A stretch of DNA of 64,000 nucleotides from Budorcas taxicolor (GCF_023091745.1 NC_068922.1:83237533-83301532), one strand, 5' to 3'. Positions 40,996 through 51,780 are shown, numbered from the stretch's first letter. Numbers and translations are program-made. The notes: generated by a model from the sequence alone, not told the origin.

Positions 40996-41055
40996 GTCGG
41001 TTCCTGTTTAAGCCTCTGAGAGCTGTGCTGCTCTGTTACACAGCAACAGATGATG
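40996..41055 (+). mobile_element. Possible MLT1-type LTR 3' end, sense
   Basis: CCTGTTTAAGCCTCTGAGAG and GTGCTGCTCTGTTACACAGC resemble the closing bases of MLT1 LTRs (..TTAAGCCACT.., ..TTTGTTACAGCAGC). Short and diverged. Confidence 0.4.
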
Positions 41056-41534
41056 CACACAGGTCACTAGCTCAGTGAGGGTCAGCCCTCGCCGTTCTCT
41101 CCCCTACTTTCTGCCTTGGAAGGGACTCTGTGGGCTGAACCACCCCAGCTCCCTTGCCCTCCAGCTTTTGCTGGGGTTTGGCCAATGAGTAACCGCAGGA
41201 GACAGAGCGTAGGAGGCAGGAGGTTCAGTGGTCTCCCCTCTTGGCTCAGCTGGGTGCCCTGTGGCACTGACCCATCCTTCGCCCTCCCTCCCCAGGTCTT
41301 TCTGGGTTCCAGGCTCTTGGCTATCACTGGCCCTGGGGTGCCCCACCAACGCCTGTTGGTTTCCATGCTTCCTCCTGCCCACACCTTTGCAAGCAACTGT
41401 TTCCACTGACCTGCTCTATTCATCCCCTCTGAGTGAGCCATCTAATTCTGAGGGACAGATATAACTCCTCAACTAGAAAGAGGTGAAGCTGGGACATAAA
41501 GTTTCAGAACCTTAAAGTTACTCTTTAAAAAACC
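41056..41534. other. Unique sequence
   Basis: GC-rich with overlapping open frames on both strands (up to 119 codons minus at 41082-41441). No domain is visible and the frames look like a composition effect. Confidence 0.45.
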
Positions 41535-41542
41535 AGAGTAAC

Positions 41543-41750
41543 AGGACTTCCCTGGTGGTCCACCTTGCAGCCCAGGGGATACTGGTTTGATCACGGAACT
41601 AAGACCCCACATGCCCAGGAGCAACTAAGCCCACGAGGTCCAGAGCCTGCAGGCCACAGCCAGAAAGCTGTGCACCGGAACAAAAGACCCTGCATGATGC
41701 GAGGGAGACCCGACAAAGCCAAATAAGTAAATATTAAGAAGGAAAGAAAT
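41543..41750 (+). mobile_element. CHR-type SINE, sense, with 8-bp TSD
   Basis: GGACTTCCCTGGTGGTCCAC, GAACTAAGACCCCACATGCC, GGAGCAACTAAGCCCACGAG and the tail CCAAATAAGTAAATATTAAG. AGAGTAAC flanks it at 41535-41542 and 41751-41758. Confidence 0.88.
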
Positions 41751-41937
41751 AGAGTAACTACGCCTCCCCTGGTAGCCTGGGCACAGACTGGAGATGCCCT
41801 GCAACTTCAGATCAGCACAGGTCCAGAGGCCAAACTCTGTGGAAACGGACATCTTTGAGCCTCAGTTTCTTCACCAACAAAGCCTCCCAGTCACTACATA
41901 AAACTACCATTAGAATTAAATGCAGGCACTTATGTAA

Positions 41938-42341
41938 AAGAAGGCTGAGCACCCAAGAACAGATGCTTTCAAACTGTAGTACTAGAGAAGACTCTTGAGA
42001 GTCCCTTGGACTGCAAGGAGATCCAACCAGTCCATCCTAAAGGAAATTAGTCCTGAATATTAATTGGAAGGACTGATGCTGAAGCTGAAACGCCAATACT
42101 TTGGCCACCTGATGCGAAGAGCTAACTCATTAAGACCCTGATACTGGGAAAGATTGAAGGCAGGAGGAGAAGGGGACAACAGAGGATGAGATGGTCGGAT
42201 GGCATCACCAACTCAACGGACATGAGTCTGAGTAAACTCTGGGAGTTGGTGATGGACAGGGAGGCCTGGTGGGCTGCAGTCCATGGGGTCAGAAAGAGTT
42301 GGACACGACTGAGTGACTGAACTGAACTGAACTGAACTGCA
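41938..42341 (+). mobile_element. BovB LINE 3' part, sense
   Basis: It starts AGAAGGCTGAGCACCCAAGA and ends with a fourfold CTGAA repeat at 42318-42338 (GACTGAACTGAACTGAACTG). About 400 bases, 5'-truncated, moderately young. Confidence 0.93.
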
Positions 42342-43300
42342 GCAATAAAGCCATAAATCATGGTTTGTGGGGCTGATGCACATTACAAGAAATAATTATT
42401 ACCATTAAAATCTTCCAAGTACCACTTAGAACCACAGCATCTCCTCCCCAGGTAGCAGATGCCATTCTTGGGGAAATCCTGGGACACACAACCCTCAGGT
42501 CCCCAGGTTGAAGAGCACGTGAAAATCCCCGCCCTGCTCTGTGAAGGGCTCCACCCTCCTGTGCGGAAAAGCCTTCATGGCTGGAACCCCAGTAAAGGTT
42601 CCACCCTTCCTGCTTCTGGAAAGGTCCTCGTGGTGGAACAGTGTCAGAGAGCCATCGCCCTCCAACGATTCTGGGGAGAGACCATCAGGGCTCGCATCCT
42701 GATGTGGATCCCCTTCCAAGGCCTTGGGGACAGAGTTGAAAATGAAAACTGTAAGGTAAGGGAGTTAGAGAAGGCGAGGTTCGGGAAAAAAAAAAGCGAG
42801 ACCAGCACTTTACAGGAAGATGCCACCCTCAGTGAGGGAGAAGGGGCAGCAGTCAGATCAGCGGGCTGCTGCGCCAAGTCAAGAAGAGGGTGGGAACACA
42901 CAGAAAGCATCTATGTGTGGAGATGCGTCATTTTGAGGGGGTCTGTTTTCCTCACGATTATTTTGATTAGTTAGCTTTCAACAACTGGGGTAAGGAACTC
43001 CTGAGACTGGCTGGAGACAGGGATTGGCTGGGAGCTGAACGTAATCAATCTTAATGTCCATTCCTTTCTTTGGGGGAGAAAGTTTTTTATTCTGTATAGA
43101 ATTGGGGGTGCCTGGATGGGAGTTTTGACTCCAGGCTCTCTTGAGCCTGTAGCTTTCCTTCAGAAACCACAGTCATGTCCTCGGCGGACCTGGAGCCAAC
43201 AGGTCGGCGTCATCTCTGCCCTGCACTGATTTGTTGAAAAGCTGAGATCTGAACTTGTGTGCCAGTTGGTTCCAAAATCCATATTCTTCCCCACTATGAC
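42342..43300. other. Unique sequence
   Basis: Contains a 171-codon plus frame (42459-42974). The peptide has no recognisable domain; its middle is basic and the end hydrophobic. No splice or promoter context supports it, and I do not treat it as a gene. Confidence 0.4.
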
Positions 43301-43399
43301 CTGCTGTCTAACTGTCTAGGAACAGAGTTTTAACATTAATGCATACTTTTTATGGTGAATCCCACGAAAGAGTTCTCCATTTCAACTCCCTGACTCTCT

Positions 43400-44000
43400 C
43401 AAGCTCCTTTGAGTGTCTCTTTGGCCCTGAATGACTATCCTGGGACTCCTTTTTCCCAGAGCTATAAACACACAGGGAATTAAGGGGCAAGGACTAATGT
43501 GAGGAGACTGGGGCCGGGAGTGCCGACTACAGACGGCACTTGCCGTCTCTCCCTCTATTTCTGTAACTGCCGTTGCTGACCTTCAGCACCCCTGAAAGGG
43601 GTTCACGGGGAGAGAAGAAATAAGGGTCTGTGCTCGGGGGAAAATCTGAAAGACAAGTCTTCAGACAGATATTGTCAGGAGCCGATTTTACGAGCCCAGT
43701 TCTTATATCTCTCCATATCTAGAAAAGCGCCAAAATCCTTCATGGAGACGACTGCTCCTCGTGACTAGCGGAGGCTTCATGATACTAGCACTAATAGAAA
43801 TCTTCTGGAAAGATGTGTGCTGGATTGCATGTATCTCCCCCTTCACCAAAAATCATATGTATACTGACCTTTTCCCCCTACCTCTTTGGTCCAATTTCTC
43901 AGAGCTGTCTGAAGCGCTTTCTCCCAGACTGAGGGCCTCATTTTGCCCCAAATAACACCTAACTCTCAGCTCTTACACTGTGCATTTTTTTAAGTCTGAC
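43400..44000 (+). mobile_element. Ruminant ERV (class II/ERVK) solo LTR, sense
   Basis: The 3' part is clearly a ruminant ERV LTR: CTTTGGTCCAATTTCTCAGA, GAGGGCCTCATTTTGCCCCA, a degenerate polyadenylation signal AATAACA, CTAACTCTCAGCTCTTACAC and TGTGCATTTTTTTAAGTCTG. TGTCAGGAGCCGATTTTACG at 43673 is a possible 5' end with the canonical TG. However the sequence before it (GGGGAAAATCTGAAAGACAA) also looks LTR-like, so the left boundary is uncertain. No gag, pol or env sequence follows, so it is a solo LTR left by recombination. It cannot encode protein. Confidence 0.72.
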
Positions 44001-44271
44001 GGGAGGAAGCTGAGAAAAGCGCTGGCCACTCAGATACGCTTTGTTTCTTGAATCTACACATTTCTACCCTCTGCACAGCCCACACCTTCCCTGCAGACCC
44101 CTTGGAGTCTCTCTTTTTAAATTACAAAAGTCACTGCCTGCCCAACAACCAAGCAAGGGAGTGAGGAGCTGACAAGATGATGAGATGATAGACTGGCCCA
44201 GCTTCCCCTCTGGCAACCGAGGTCCATTTCCCTGGCCCCCAGTTGGAGAGACTTTGGTTAGAAGAACCAGA

Positions 44272-44352
44272 TGGGAATGACACCACCACTCACTGTGTGA
44301 CTTTGGGCAAGTGGCCTAACTTCTCTGAGCCTCAGTGTCATCTGCCTAAAAC
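44272..44352 (+). mobile_element. MIR SINE fragment, sense
   Basis: CACTGTGTGACTTTGGGCAA, GTGGCCTAACTTCTCTGAGC and CTCAGTGTCATCTGCC. Confidence 0.82.
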
Positions 44353-44392
44353 ACACGTATCAGGGATACACAGGGTATCACAGGTGAGGCAA

Positions 44393-44658
44393 GGGAAAGT
44401 GAAGTCGCTCAGTCGTGTCCGACTCTTCGCGAACCCATGGGCTGCAGCCCACCAGGCTCCCCCGTCCCTGGGATTCTCCAGGCAAGAACACTGGAGTGGG
44501 TTGCCATTTCTTTCTCCAATGCATGAAAGTAAAAAGTGAAAGGGAAGTTGCTCAGTCGCGTCCGACTCTTAGCGACCCATGGGCTGCAGCCCACCAGGCT
44601 CCTGTGTCCATGGGATTTTCCAGGCAAGAGTCCTGGAGTGGGGTGCCATTGCCTTCTC
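44393..44658 (-). mobile_element. BOV-A2 dimeric SINE, antisense, 12-bp TSD
   Basis: BOV-A2 is made of two BovA units derived from BovB, without a tRNA head. Unit one (AAGTCGCTCAGTCGTGTCCG to ATTTCTTTCTCCAATGCATG) and unit two (GTTGCTCAGTCGCGTCCGAC to GCCATTGCCTTCTCC) are separated by an AAAGTAAAAAGTGAAAGG linker. CAGGTGAGGCAA at 44381-44392 and 44659-44670 is a perfect TSD. Low divergence and retained CpGs point to a young copy. Confidence 0.95.
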
Positions 44659-44670
44659 CAGGTGAGGCAA

Positions 44671-45196
44671 AGTTTGGAAGAAATATATAAAAAGGGATTT
44701 GCAACATCTGGCCCAGAGAAGACACTCACCAAAATGACAAAAACAGAGCAGCTGCATTTACTGACAAGTTCTTTTATTTGACAGGTGGTGGCAAAGTTCC
44801 CACACCACAGTCAGATGGCAAAGGAAAGCCCTGGCAGTCCCCCCAGAGCAGCACGGAATCCCGACAGGCTCACCTCCCTGTAGTCTGACGGCACAAATAA
44901 GGTCCTGATTAACTTTGCCAGAGATATTTCTCATTTAAACTGAATGCTGTTGGACAGCTCATCCTGCCAGGGAGAGGAGCATAACCATCACTGACCTTTT
45001 CAAACAAAGCTAATTGCTCAGGTTTTAAGGTTACAGAGCTGGAATTTTGCCATATATTGATCCAGGGGTGCAAAGCGTCTTCCTAACTCCTAATTTCCCC
45101 CAGAGGAGAGAGTAGGGATTTGCCTTGATGGAGCCCATCTTCTCTGGGAGGAACACAGCTATTTAGAAACTTCTGTTACCAAATCCACTTGGCCAG
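44671..45196. other. Unique sequence, possible conserved element
   Basis: 44900-45060 contains TCCTGATTAACTTTGCCAGA, TGACCTTTTCAAACAAAGCT and TTTTGCCATATATTGATCCA. This repeat-free block is AT-balanced and resembles enhancer-type sequence, but there is no proof. Confidence 0.4.
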
Positions 45197-45360
45197 CAAC
45201 TTCCTTGCAGGTCCAGTGGTTAAGACTCCACCTTCCAGCACAGGGGGTGTGGGTCCATAGTTAAGACTTCGCTCTCCAGCGCAGGGGGAGTGGGTTCGAT
45301 CCCTGGTTGAGGACTAAGATCCCACATGCCTCACGGCCAAAACACCAAAATATAAAACAG
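45197..45360 (+). mobile_element. CHR-type SINE, sense, with internal tandem duplication
   Basis: The head GGTCCAGTGGTTAAGACTCC..CAGCACAGGGGGTGTGGGTCC is duplicated as GGTCCATAGTTAAGACTTCG..CAGCGCAGGGGGAGTGGGTTC (45211-45256 and 45252-45297, roughly). It continues GATCCCTGGTTGAGGACTAA and ends CACGGCCAAAACACC plus an A-rich tail. Confidence 0.8.
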
Positions 45361-46557
45361 AATCAGTGTTGTAACCAGTCTGGATACTTGGCCAATGGTG
45401 CAGCCTCCTTTCTCAGCTGAAGAGTCTGATCCAACTACCCAGGTTTTCACTGAGCCAATAAATGCGTGTTACTGTGTGGCCTGGTAGGCCAGGCCATGTG
45501 CTGGGCTCAGCAGACGGTGAGCCAGTCCTTGCAAGCAGAGGGGAGAGACGGCTATGAATCGACAGTTACGCAAACAGGGGAAGCTGCCTGTGCTGCTACT
45601 GGGAAGAAGCATGGCTGGCGAGTGAGTGGGCTGAATGGATGCTCCTTCAGGCAAGGAGAGGTGGGGGCCTTGTCTCTGCAGGATTTAAAAGTGACTCAGT
45701 CTGCTTTTTATGGCCACCAAACGCTGGAAACCCCAAACATTATTGGTGATAAAACGCTCCTCCCTTAATGGACAGACTGTCTCCCCACTGTTCATCTCAG
45801 GCATCCAGGAGATGAGAAAGACTGACCAGATCACTCAGTTAAGGACTCCCAGAAGACGGGCAACTTAAACTTAGGCTGGGATGGGCAGGAGAGCAGCAGG
45901 TATCCAGGCAAAGCTGTAAGGGCAGGGCCGCCTGGAGGGCAAGGCGGAAGCAGGGACCCCAGGCCAGCGGAGACCCAGGAGAATCAGGGCTAGATGGCAT
46001 GCCTGAGGGGAGAGGGCAGGGGGGCTAGTGGATGAGAGAGTCTGCGTCCCAGAAAAAACAAAGCAAAACAAAACGGTAACAGTTATGCAGCTGCAGCTGA
46101 TTCACTTTCAGCAAAAGCCCCAATTCCTGAGTTTTATGTAAAATACACTCTAGATTTTTTTTAAGTATTGGCAACTTATTTAAAAACAAATCGTAGCTAC
46201 TGGCCAAATGGGTCTCCCTGGGGCCTTTGGGTGGGTGGGAGACAGGCCTTCTTCTATCCTCTGTGTTAGCTCCTCTGAAGTACCTAGGTAACAGTATGTG
46301 GTGCAGATTTCCTGAGTTGTTCTGAAAGTGTGAAAACCCCACCAAATAGAAGGTGTTAACTATTCATGACCAGAGCACAATGCCACAGGCCTCCTGGAGC
46401 GGAGGACTGATAATGTGAACCCCTGCCGCCCACCTGCTAGTCAGAGAATCCCGCACGAGCCGACCACACACCCTCCCACGCGGCCCCCACCCATGACCAA
46501 GAGGGCACATCACAGAGCAGCCACAAGCCACAGAGGATGGCACCCCAGCCTAACAAA
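45361..46557. other. Unique sequence
   Basis: No gene recognised. Frames of up to 106 codons on both strands lack domains. GC-rich between 45890 and 46020. Confidence 0.45.
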
Positions 46558-46739
46558 CGGGCTTCCAGGGGCCCAGCGGTTATGAGCCTGGGCTTGTCCC
46601 TGGGCCAGGAAGGTCCCCTGGAGGAGAAAATGGCAACCTACTCTAGTGTTCTTGCCTGGAGAATCCCACGGACAGAGGAGCCTGGTGGGCCACCGTCCAC
46701 AGGGTCGCAGAGTCAGACACAACTTAGCACGCACACACA
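46558..46739 (+). mobile_element. Bov-tA SINE, sense, deleted in the tRNA head
   Basis: GGCTTCCAGGGGCCCAGCGG is followed by CCCTGGGCCAGGAAGGTCCC, GTTCTTGCCTGGAGAATCCC and GAGTCAGACACAACTTAGCA. It has a CACACACATACGCA tail. Confidence 0.85.
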
Positions 46740-47446
46740 TACGCATGAGTTGTGATATAAGAAAAATATTGTTCACGTGCATCAGACATCTTTAAAAAGG
46801 CTTTGTACCCAGTTCGGACACTCCCATCCTCTACATGAAAATGGACTGCTCCCGGAACTCTTCTCCTGAAGTCTTTTCCAGAAAGCCCGACTGGACAGTT
46901 CTTGCGGTGACCCTTCCCCCTCCCCTTATCCCACGCGCTGTTTATTTGCTCCTACAGCATCTGGATGCAGTCTCCTTGGGCCTGACTCCTTTGATCTTTG
47001 CGCTCTCATCCCATTACTCAGATTCTGCTTCATCCAGGAAACCTGGGGCCTGCTGCCCCAAGCAAAAATCATTGTTTTAGACAGCAAGAGGGCAAGGGAA
47101 AGACTGAAAACTCACAAACGGTATTTTTCATTCTATTTATTCACAAATGTATTTTCAAGATGCGTTTCTGTACATAGACTTAAAAATGTGCTGTCTTTTG
47201 ATCACAGCAGCTGGTGGCAAAGCTGTCTGTTTATAGTTAACTTAATGTCAAGAGCTGGTGCAGAAGTTCACAATAGCAGAGAACTCTATCATTTGAAAAT
47301 TTTGAAGAGGAAGTTACTGCGTTCAAGTGGGAAGCCTCAGATCAGTCCCTTAAAGCACAGGTAGGAAAAAAAAGGCAAAACCAAACAATACATAGAGTGG
47401 GCCGCTTGGTAGATACTCAGTAAGCCCTAGCTAAGGGTTAAGGGGC
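46740..47446. other. Unique sequence
   Basis: No gene recognised. 47110-47330 (for example TCTTTTGATCACAGCAGCTG and TAACTTAATGTCAAGAGCTG) is AT-balanced and free of repeats. Confidence 0.4.
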
Positions 47447-47652
47447 TTCCCAGGTGGTGCAATTAGTAAAAAGCATGCTTGCCAGTGCAGGAGATACAAG
47501 AGACATGGGTTCAGTTCCTGGGTCGGAAAGCTCTCTTGGAGGAAGAAATTGCAACTCACTCCAGTGTTCTTGCCTGGAGACTCCCACGGACAGAGGAGTT
47601 TGGACTACTGTCCATGGGATCACAGAGAGTTGGACACAATAGAGCCTGCACA
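47447..47652 (+). mobile_element. Bov-tA SINE, sense
   Basis: It runs from GGCTTCCCAGGTGGTGCAAT to GTTGGACACAATAGAGCC, with a duplicated GAGATACAAGAGACATGGG segment in the head. Confidence 0.87.
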
Positions 47653-47697
47653 TGCACACACACACAGACACACACACAGACACACAGACACACAGGG
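47653..47697 (+). repeat. Impure (CA)n with CAGA interruptions
   Basis: A tail-derived CA repeat of the SINE just upstream (CACACACACACAGACACACA ...). Typical of a microsatellite born from a SINE tail. Confidence 0.9.
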
Positions 47698-48825
47698 CTA
47701 AGGAAAGCATACAGCTGAATTCCTGCAGTCCCTAGAAAGTGGTGCTTTGAAAAAAAAAAAAAGAACAGTTGGATCCGTTAATTCAATTCCTAGGGAGAAG
47801 GGTTCAATTTCATTTTTCATTATTAAAGCCAATTCTTACTTCCTTCAGTTAAAATGTGCATCAAATACACTTTCCTCTGGCTCTGTTAAGAAAGACTGAG
47901 CAGCGACCTCTGCCCCACGTGTGCACCATCTTCGGATGGGTTTCATGGGTTGGGGCCTGTTTGCCTCACACTGAGGTCCTGAACACACAAGGCGGGGAGG
48001 CCTGCTTGAAGGAGGTGGAGAAAGAAAAGAAGAATGAACTGTCCTGTGTGTTCATCTGATACCCAGAAGAATCAAACAGGAAGACAATGGTCACCACAGA
48101 CTTCTTGAGCTTACTTTCTTTTTGTTCTTGGGGATGTCACCTTTATTTCATGATTCTAGTGCCCACAAGACCCAGTATTGCATCACTCCCCACCACCACC
48201 ATCACGAGACTTAATTTGGAAAATAAAGCAAACTCCTTTTTGATGATTTTCTCTCTCTCTCTCAGTGTTCAAAGTGACTTTACGTTCAGATCATTCTGGA
48301 AGAAATCATTTTAAAAGCCTGTCACTGCACACTGCAAATGGCTGCAAGGACACCCTGGTGTATTTCACCATTATTAAAACAGCTACCAAAAATAAATAAA
48401 TAAAACAAAGAGGGAGCCCTTGCGGGGCCTCAGTAACACAATGATTAGAAAATCATCTCTGCTCTGCTAGATCAGAATCAAGGGATGCAGCCATTTTCAT
48501 CATCAGTCTAACTCTTTGTAACTGATTTCAGCGATGGCCCCACAAGGAGGGTGCCTGCTCTTTTGTTACACACCGTTGATAAATGTGCATCAATTTTTCA
48601 CTTTGAAGCGTTATTTCCTCTTGCAATTTGCCAAGTGCCTTTTCATGCCGCATTTGAAGACTGTCCCATGAACAAAGCTCCTTCAGGGAAGACAAGTTAA
48701 TTATCTGCCTGCCATTCTGATTGTTGGCTGCTGGAAAGAAAATTCTTTGCCAGCTCCAGTGGTGAGGCACCAATGCTGCTGTTTGACAATGGTCAAATTC
48801 CTACAGGATCCGTCACTGGGCGAGT
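47698..48825. other. Unique sequence, possible conserved element
   Basis: 48535-48760 (AAATGTGCATCAATTTTTCA, TTGCAATTTGCCAAGTGCCT, GACAAGTTAATTATCTGCCT) is repeat-free and AT-balanced, and is open on the minus strand for 81 codons without a domain. (CT)7 lies at 48250-48263 and an AAATAAATAAATAAAA run at about 48390-48404. Confidence 0.42.
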
Positions 48826-48988
48826 AGGAGAGCAATGGTTAAGAACTCAGACTTGGAGTCAGGCGGAGCTGGATTCAAACCCTGTGCTTGCTCTGGCTGA
48901 GTAAATCAGTCTCTCTGAGCCTCTGTTTCCCCATCTGTAAAATGGAGGTAATACTGGTTCCTAGGCTGTAAGAGTACTACAAAGATCA
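48826..48988 (+). mobile_element. MIR SINE, sense, long
   Basis: An excellent MIR: AGCAATGGTTAAGAACTCAG, TTGGAGTCAGGCGGAGCTGG, CTCTGAGCCTCTGTTTCCCC and ATCTGTAAAATGGAGGTAAT. It is cut at the right by a BovA unit. Confidence 0.9.
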
Positions 48989-49113
48989 GACGGAGAAGGA
49001 GATGGCAACCCACTCCAGCGTTCCAGCCTGGAGAACCGCAGGGACGGGAGCCTGGTGGGCTGCCGTCTCTGGGGTCACACAGGGTCGGACGCGACTGAAG
49101 CAGCGGCGGCAGG
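48989..49113 (+). mobile_element. BovA SINE monomer (BOV-A2 half), sense
   Basis: GGAGAAGGAGATGGCAACCC, CCGCAGGGACGGGAGCCTGG, TGCCGTCTCTGGGGTCACAC and GGTCGGACGCGACTGAAGCA, with a GCGGCGGCAGG tail in place of the usual AGCAGCAGC. Confidence 0.88.
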
Positions 49114-49322
49114 TGTGGCTGCTAGACCAGACAGCAGAGAGTGTGCCTGGCCCTCGCCGCCGTGAGCGCTGAGCAAAGCTTCTGTCCTGGCCAAACGTGA
49201 CGGCGCAATTCCCTTCCACTCACCAGAAGATACTGTGGAGGGTTAGTTCATGATGCTTCCCTAGAGGTTATCACTGGAACAGTGTTTCCATACCAGACAC
49301 ATTTCTTCATTTACCATAGGTT

Positions 49323-49592
49323 TCAGTTCAGTTCAGTCGTGTCTGACTCTTTGCGACCCCGTGACTCGCAGCACGCCAGGCCTCCCTGTCCATCACCAGC
49401 TCCCGGGGTTCACTCAGACTCACGTCCATTGAGTCGGTGATGCCATCCAGCCATCTCATTCTCTGTCATCCCTTCTCCTCCTGCCCCCAGTCCCTCCCAG
49501 CATCAGGGTCTTTTCCAATGAGTCAGCTCTTCGCATGAGGCGGCCAAAGTCCTGGAGCTTCAGCTTTAGCATCAGGTCTTCCACTCATTTAG
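49323..49592 (-). mobile_element. BovB LINE 3' end, antisense (left member of a tail-out pair)
   Basis: Terminal complement TCAGTTCAGTTCAGTCGTGT, GTCCATTGAGTCGGTGATGC and GTCTTTTCCAATGAGTCAGC up to GCTTTAGCATCAGGTCTTCC. After a gap of ten bases a sense BovB follows. Confidence 0.92.
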
Positions 49593-49601
49593 GGTTGCAT
49601 T

Positions 49602-49795
49602 TGATGCTGGGAAAGATTGAGGGCAACGGGAGAAGGGGAGCACAGACGATGAGATGGTTGGATGGCATCACTGACTTAATGGACATGGGTTTGAGCCTAC
49701 TCCAGGAGATAGTGAAGGACAGAGAAGGCTGGTGTGCTGCGGTTCATGGGGTTGCAGAGAGACACAACTCAGCCACTGAACGACAACAACAATGA
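49602..49795 (+). mobile_element. BovB LINE 3' end, sense (right member of the pair)
   Basis: TGATGCTGGGAAAGATTGAG, GAGATGGTTGGATGGCATCA, GAGATAGTGAAGGACAGAGA and GCAGAGAGACACAACTCAGC, then an AACAACAACAATGA tail. About 190 bases are complementary to the left member. Confidence 0.92.
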
Positions 49796-50875
49796 GGAAA
49801 CGTCATGAATGACGCTGAGAACTGTTTTTTCTGGGTGCGGCTCTTTAGGATTCCTGTTGTGGATCTATAACACATCACTGCTTTTTGGGATGTTCTTCTA
49901 AATGCAAATTAATATTCCTCAGCACTTCCTGTTTTTTTCTTAAGCATATAATTGTAGCTTGTTTACTAAACTCTCACTTCTCCAAATACATTCTTTTAAG
50001 TCATCTCATTACTAAGCATCCAAATGGAAGGGATCTGGGACAATGACATTCCTCTAGTTAAAACAATTAGTCTAATACAAGACAAGAGAAGGAAGGGATA
50101 AACCAAAGTCCCTTTGGTTTAAACATTCAAGCTGTGGGATGCATATTCTAATCTAAGCTTCAGAAGAGGAAAATAAACAGTACAAGAGCCAAATGCGTAT
50201 TAATTATGGTTTATTTATTTAGTGCCACTGATGTGTATCGAACTACGCAAAGGTAAATTGAAGGAGGGAAATCAGATCCCAGTTCAAGAGAGCAAACCTT
50301 AACTGCACATCTGAATTCCTTACCCACACAGAATTCCTTAACTACACATCTGAATGTTCTAGGAAAAGCCTGGTGACGGATGATGACAGGAAAGTGGAAT
50401 TAAATCCATGGTGGGGGGCAGGGTGGGGGTAAGGATACTAGGAGGGGGTTAAAGAAAGAAAAACTCCAGTACTGTTAGGATACTGGCCAGGCTGGGTCAC
50501 GTCAGGGGAAATTCCCATTGCCGACTTCCAGCTCCTCAGAACCCTTCATGAACAGGAAAGACAAGATTCTAAACCGGAGGCAGTTGTTTAGGCCTTCTCA
50601 CTGCACAGCTCACCACCAACTCTGGTCATGCAGACAGAGGCCCAGGACGTCCCTGGCAAGACATTTCTCCCCTGATGAGTGAACAGAGAGACTCTCTAGC
50701 CCTGACGGCAATATGTAACTCTGGGTTTTCATGGATGCCATTATTAAAGTGTTCTGGCTTAACAGAAGCACCTGCTAGATGATTCTAGAACCCTGAACCT
50801 GCAGGCGGGTGCAGAGCATTCTACCAGAGTAGAAACCAAGGCACGTTTCTCTAGCTGATTTTCCAAAATGACCTT
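49796..50875. other. Unique sequence
   Basis: No gene recognised. GAATTCCTTA..CACATCTGAATT occurs twice near 50305-50355 as a short direct repeat (ACATCTGAAT at 50308 and 50345, roughly). G-rich patch at 50408-50450. Confidence 0.42.
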
Positions 50876-51494
50876 ATTTTTTTTTAATCTCCCTTTTTGA
50901 GGTATTACTTATATACAACACAATTTACTCATTTTATATACACAATCTGATGAATCTGGACGAATGTGGACAGGCACGAAATCACTACCAGAATCACTAT
51001 ATAGAAAACGTCATCACCCCGAGGACCCCACACGGCCCTGTGCAGTCAGCTCCCACCCCGACTCCAGATGCTGGGGACCGCCAGCCCACTTTCTGTTGCT
51101 ATAATTCCTGCCTGTTCTAGAATTTTCACATGGCTTCTCTTGTGTATGGCATTTGTTATTCACCACTCTGATTGCTGAATAGTATTCCCTAGTATGGACA
51201 TACTGTAATTTGTGTATCCGAGGGCATTTGGCTTGTTTCCAAATTGCTGCTTGTATGAATAAAACCACTATGGATATACAAGTAAAATTCTGTAGGTGAA
51301 CATGTATTTGTATTGTGGTGGGGGGGAATACTGAGGAGATTGCTTGGCTATGCAGTGAATGTTGTCACATTTGTAAGAACAGCCCACGTGTCTTCTAAAG
51401 AGGCTGTATCATTTTGCATTCCCATTCTTGTCAGCACTTACTACTGCTGGTCTTTAATTTAAGCCGTTCTGGATGTGAAATGGTATCCATTGTT
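50876..51494 (-). mobile_element. Old L1M LINE, antisense, 3' UTR part (block 1)
   Basis: Starts at a T-run (A-tail complement) with TTGAGGTATTACTTATATAC and AATTTACTCATTTTATATAC. It continues with TGCTATAATTCCTGCCTGTT, GTATTCCCTAGTATGGACAT and GTATCATTTTGCATTCCCAT. It is continued at 51792 after a BOV-A2. Confidence 0.85.
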
Positions 51495-51505
51495 CTTCTC
51501 TGCTG

Positions 51506-51780
51506 CTGCTGGGGCTGCTAAGTCACTTCAGTCATGTCCGACTCTGTGCGACCCCATAGGCGGCAGCCCACCAGGCTCCCGTCCCTGGGATTCTCCAGGC
51601 AAGAACACTGGAGTGGGTTGCCATTTCTTCTCCAACGCATGAGAGTGAAGAGTGAAAGTGAAGTCGCTCAGTCGTGCCCGACTCTTCGTGACCCCATGGA
51701 CTGCGGCCCACCAGGCTCCCCTGTCCCTGGGATCTCCCAGGCAAGAGGACTGGAGTGGGTGCCATCGCCTTCTCTGTGCA
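51506..51780 (-). mobile_element. BOV-A2 dimeric SINE, antisense, 11-bp TSD
   Basis: Unit one (AAGTCACTTCAGTCATGTCC to CATTTCTTCTCCAACGCATG) and unit two (GTCGCTCAGTCGTGCCCGAC to GCCATCGCCTTCTCTG). The GCTGCTGCTGG tail complement is at the left. CTTCTCTGCTG at 51495-51505 and 51781-51791 is the TSD. A second young BOV-A2 copy. Confidence 0.95.

Noticed and set aside
42459..42974. 171-codon plus-strand frame
   Set aside because: In unique DNA but with no recognisable domain, no splice or promoter signal and no homologue I can recall. Kept as unique sequence only.
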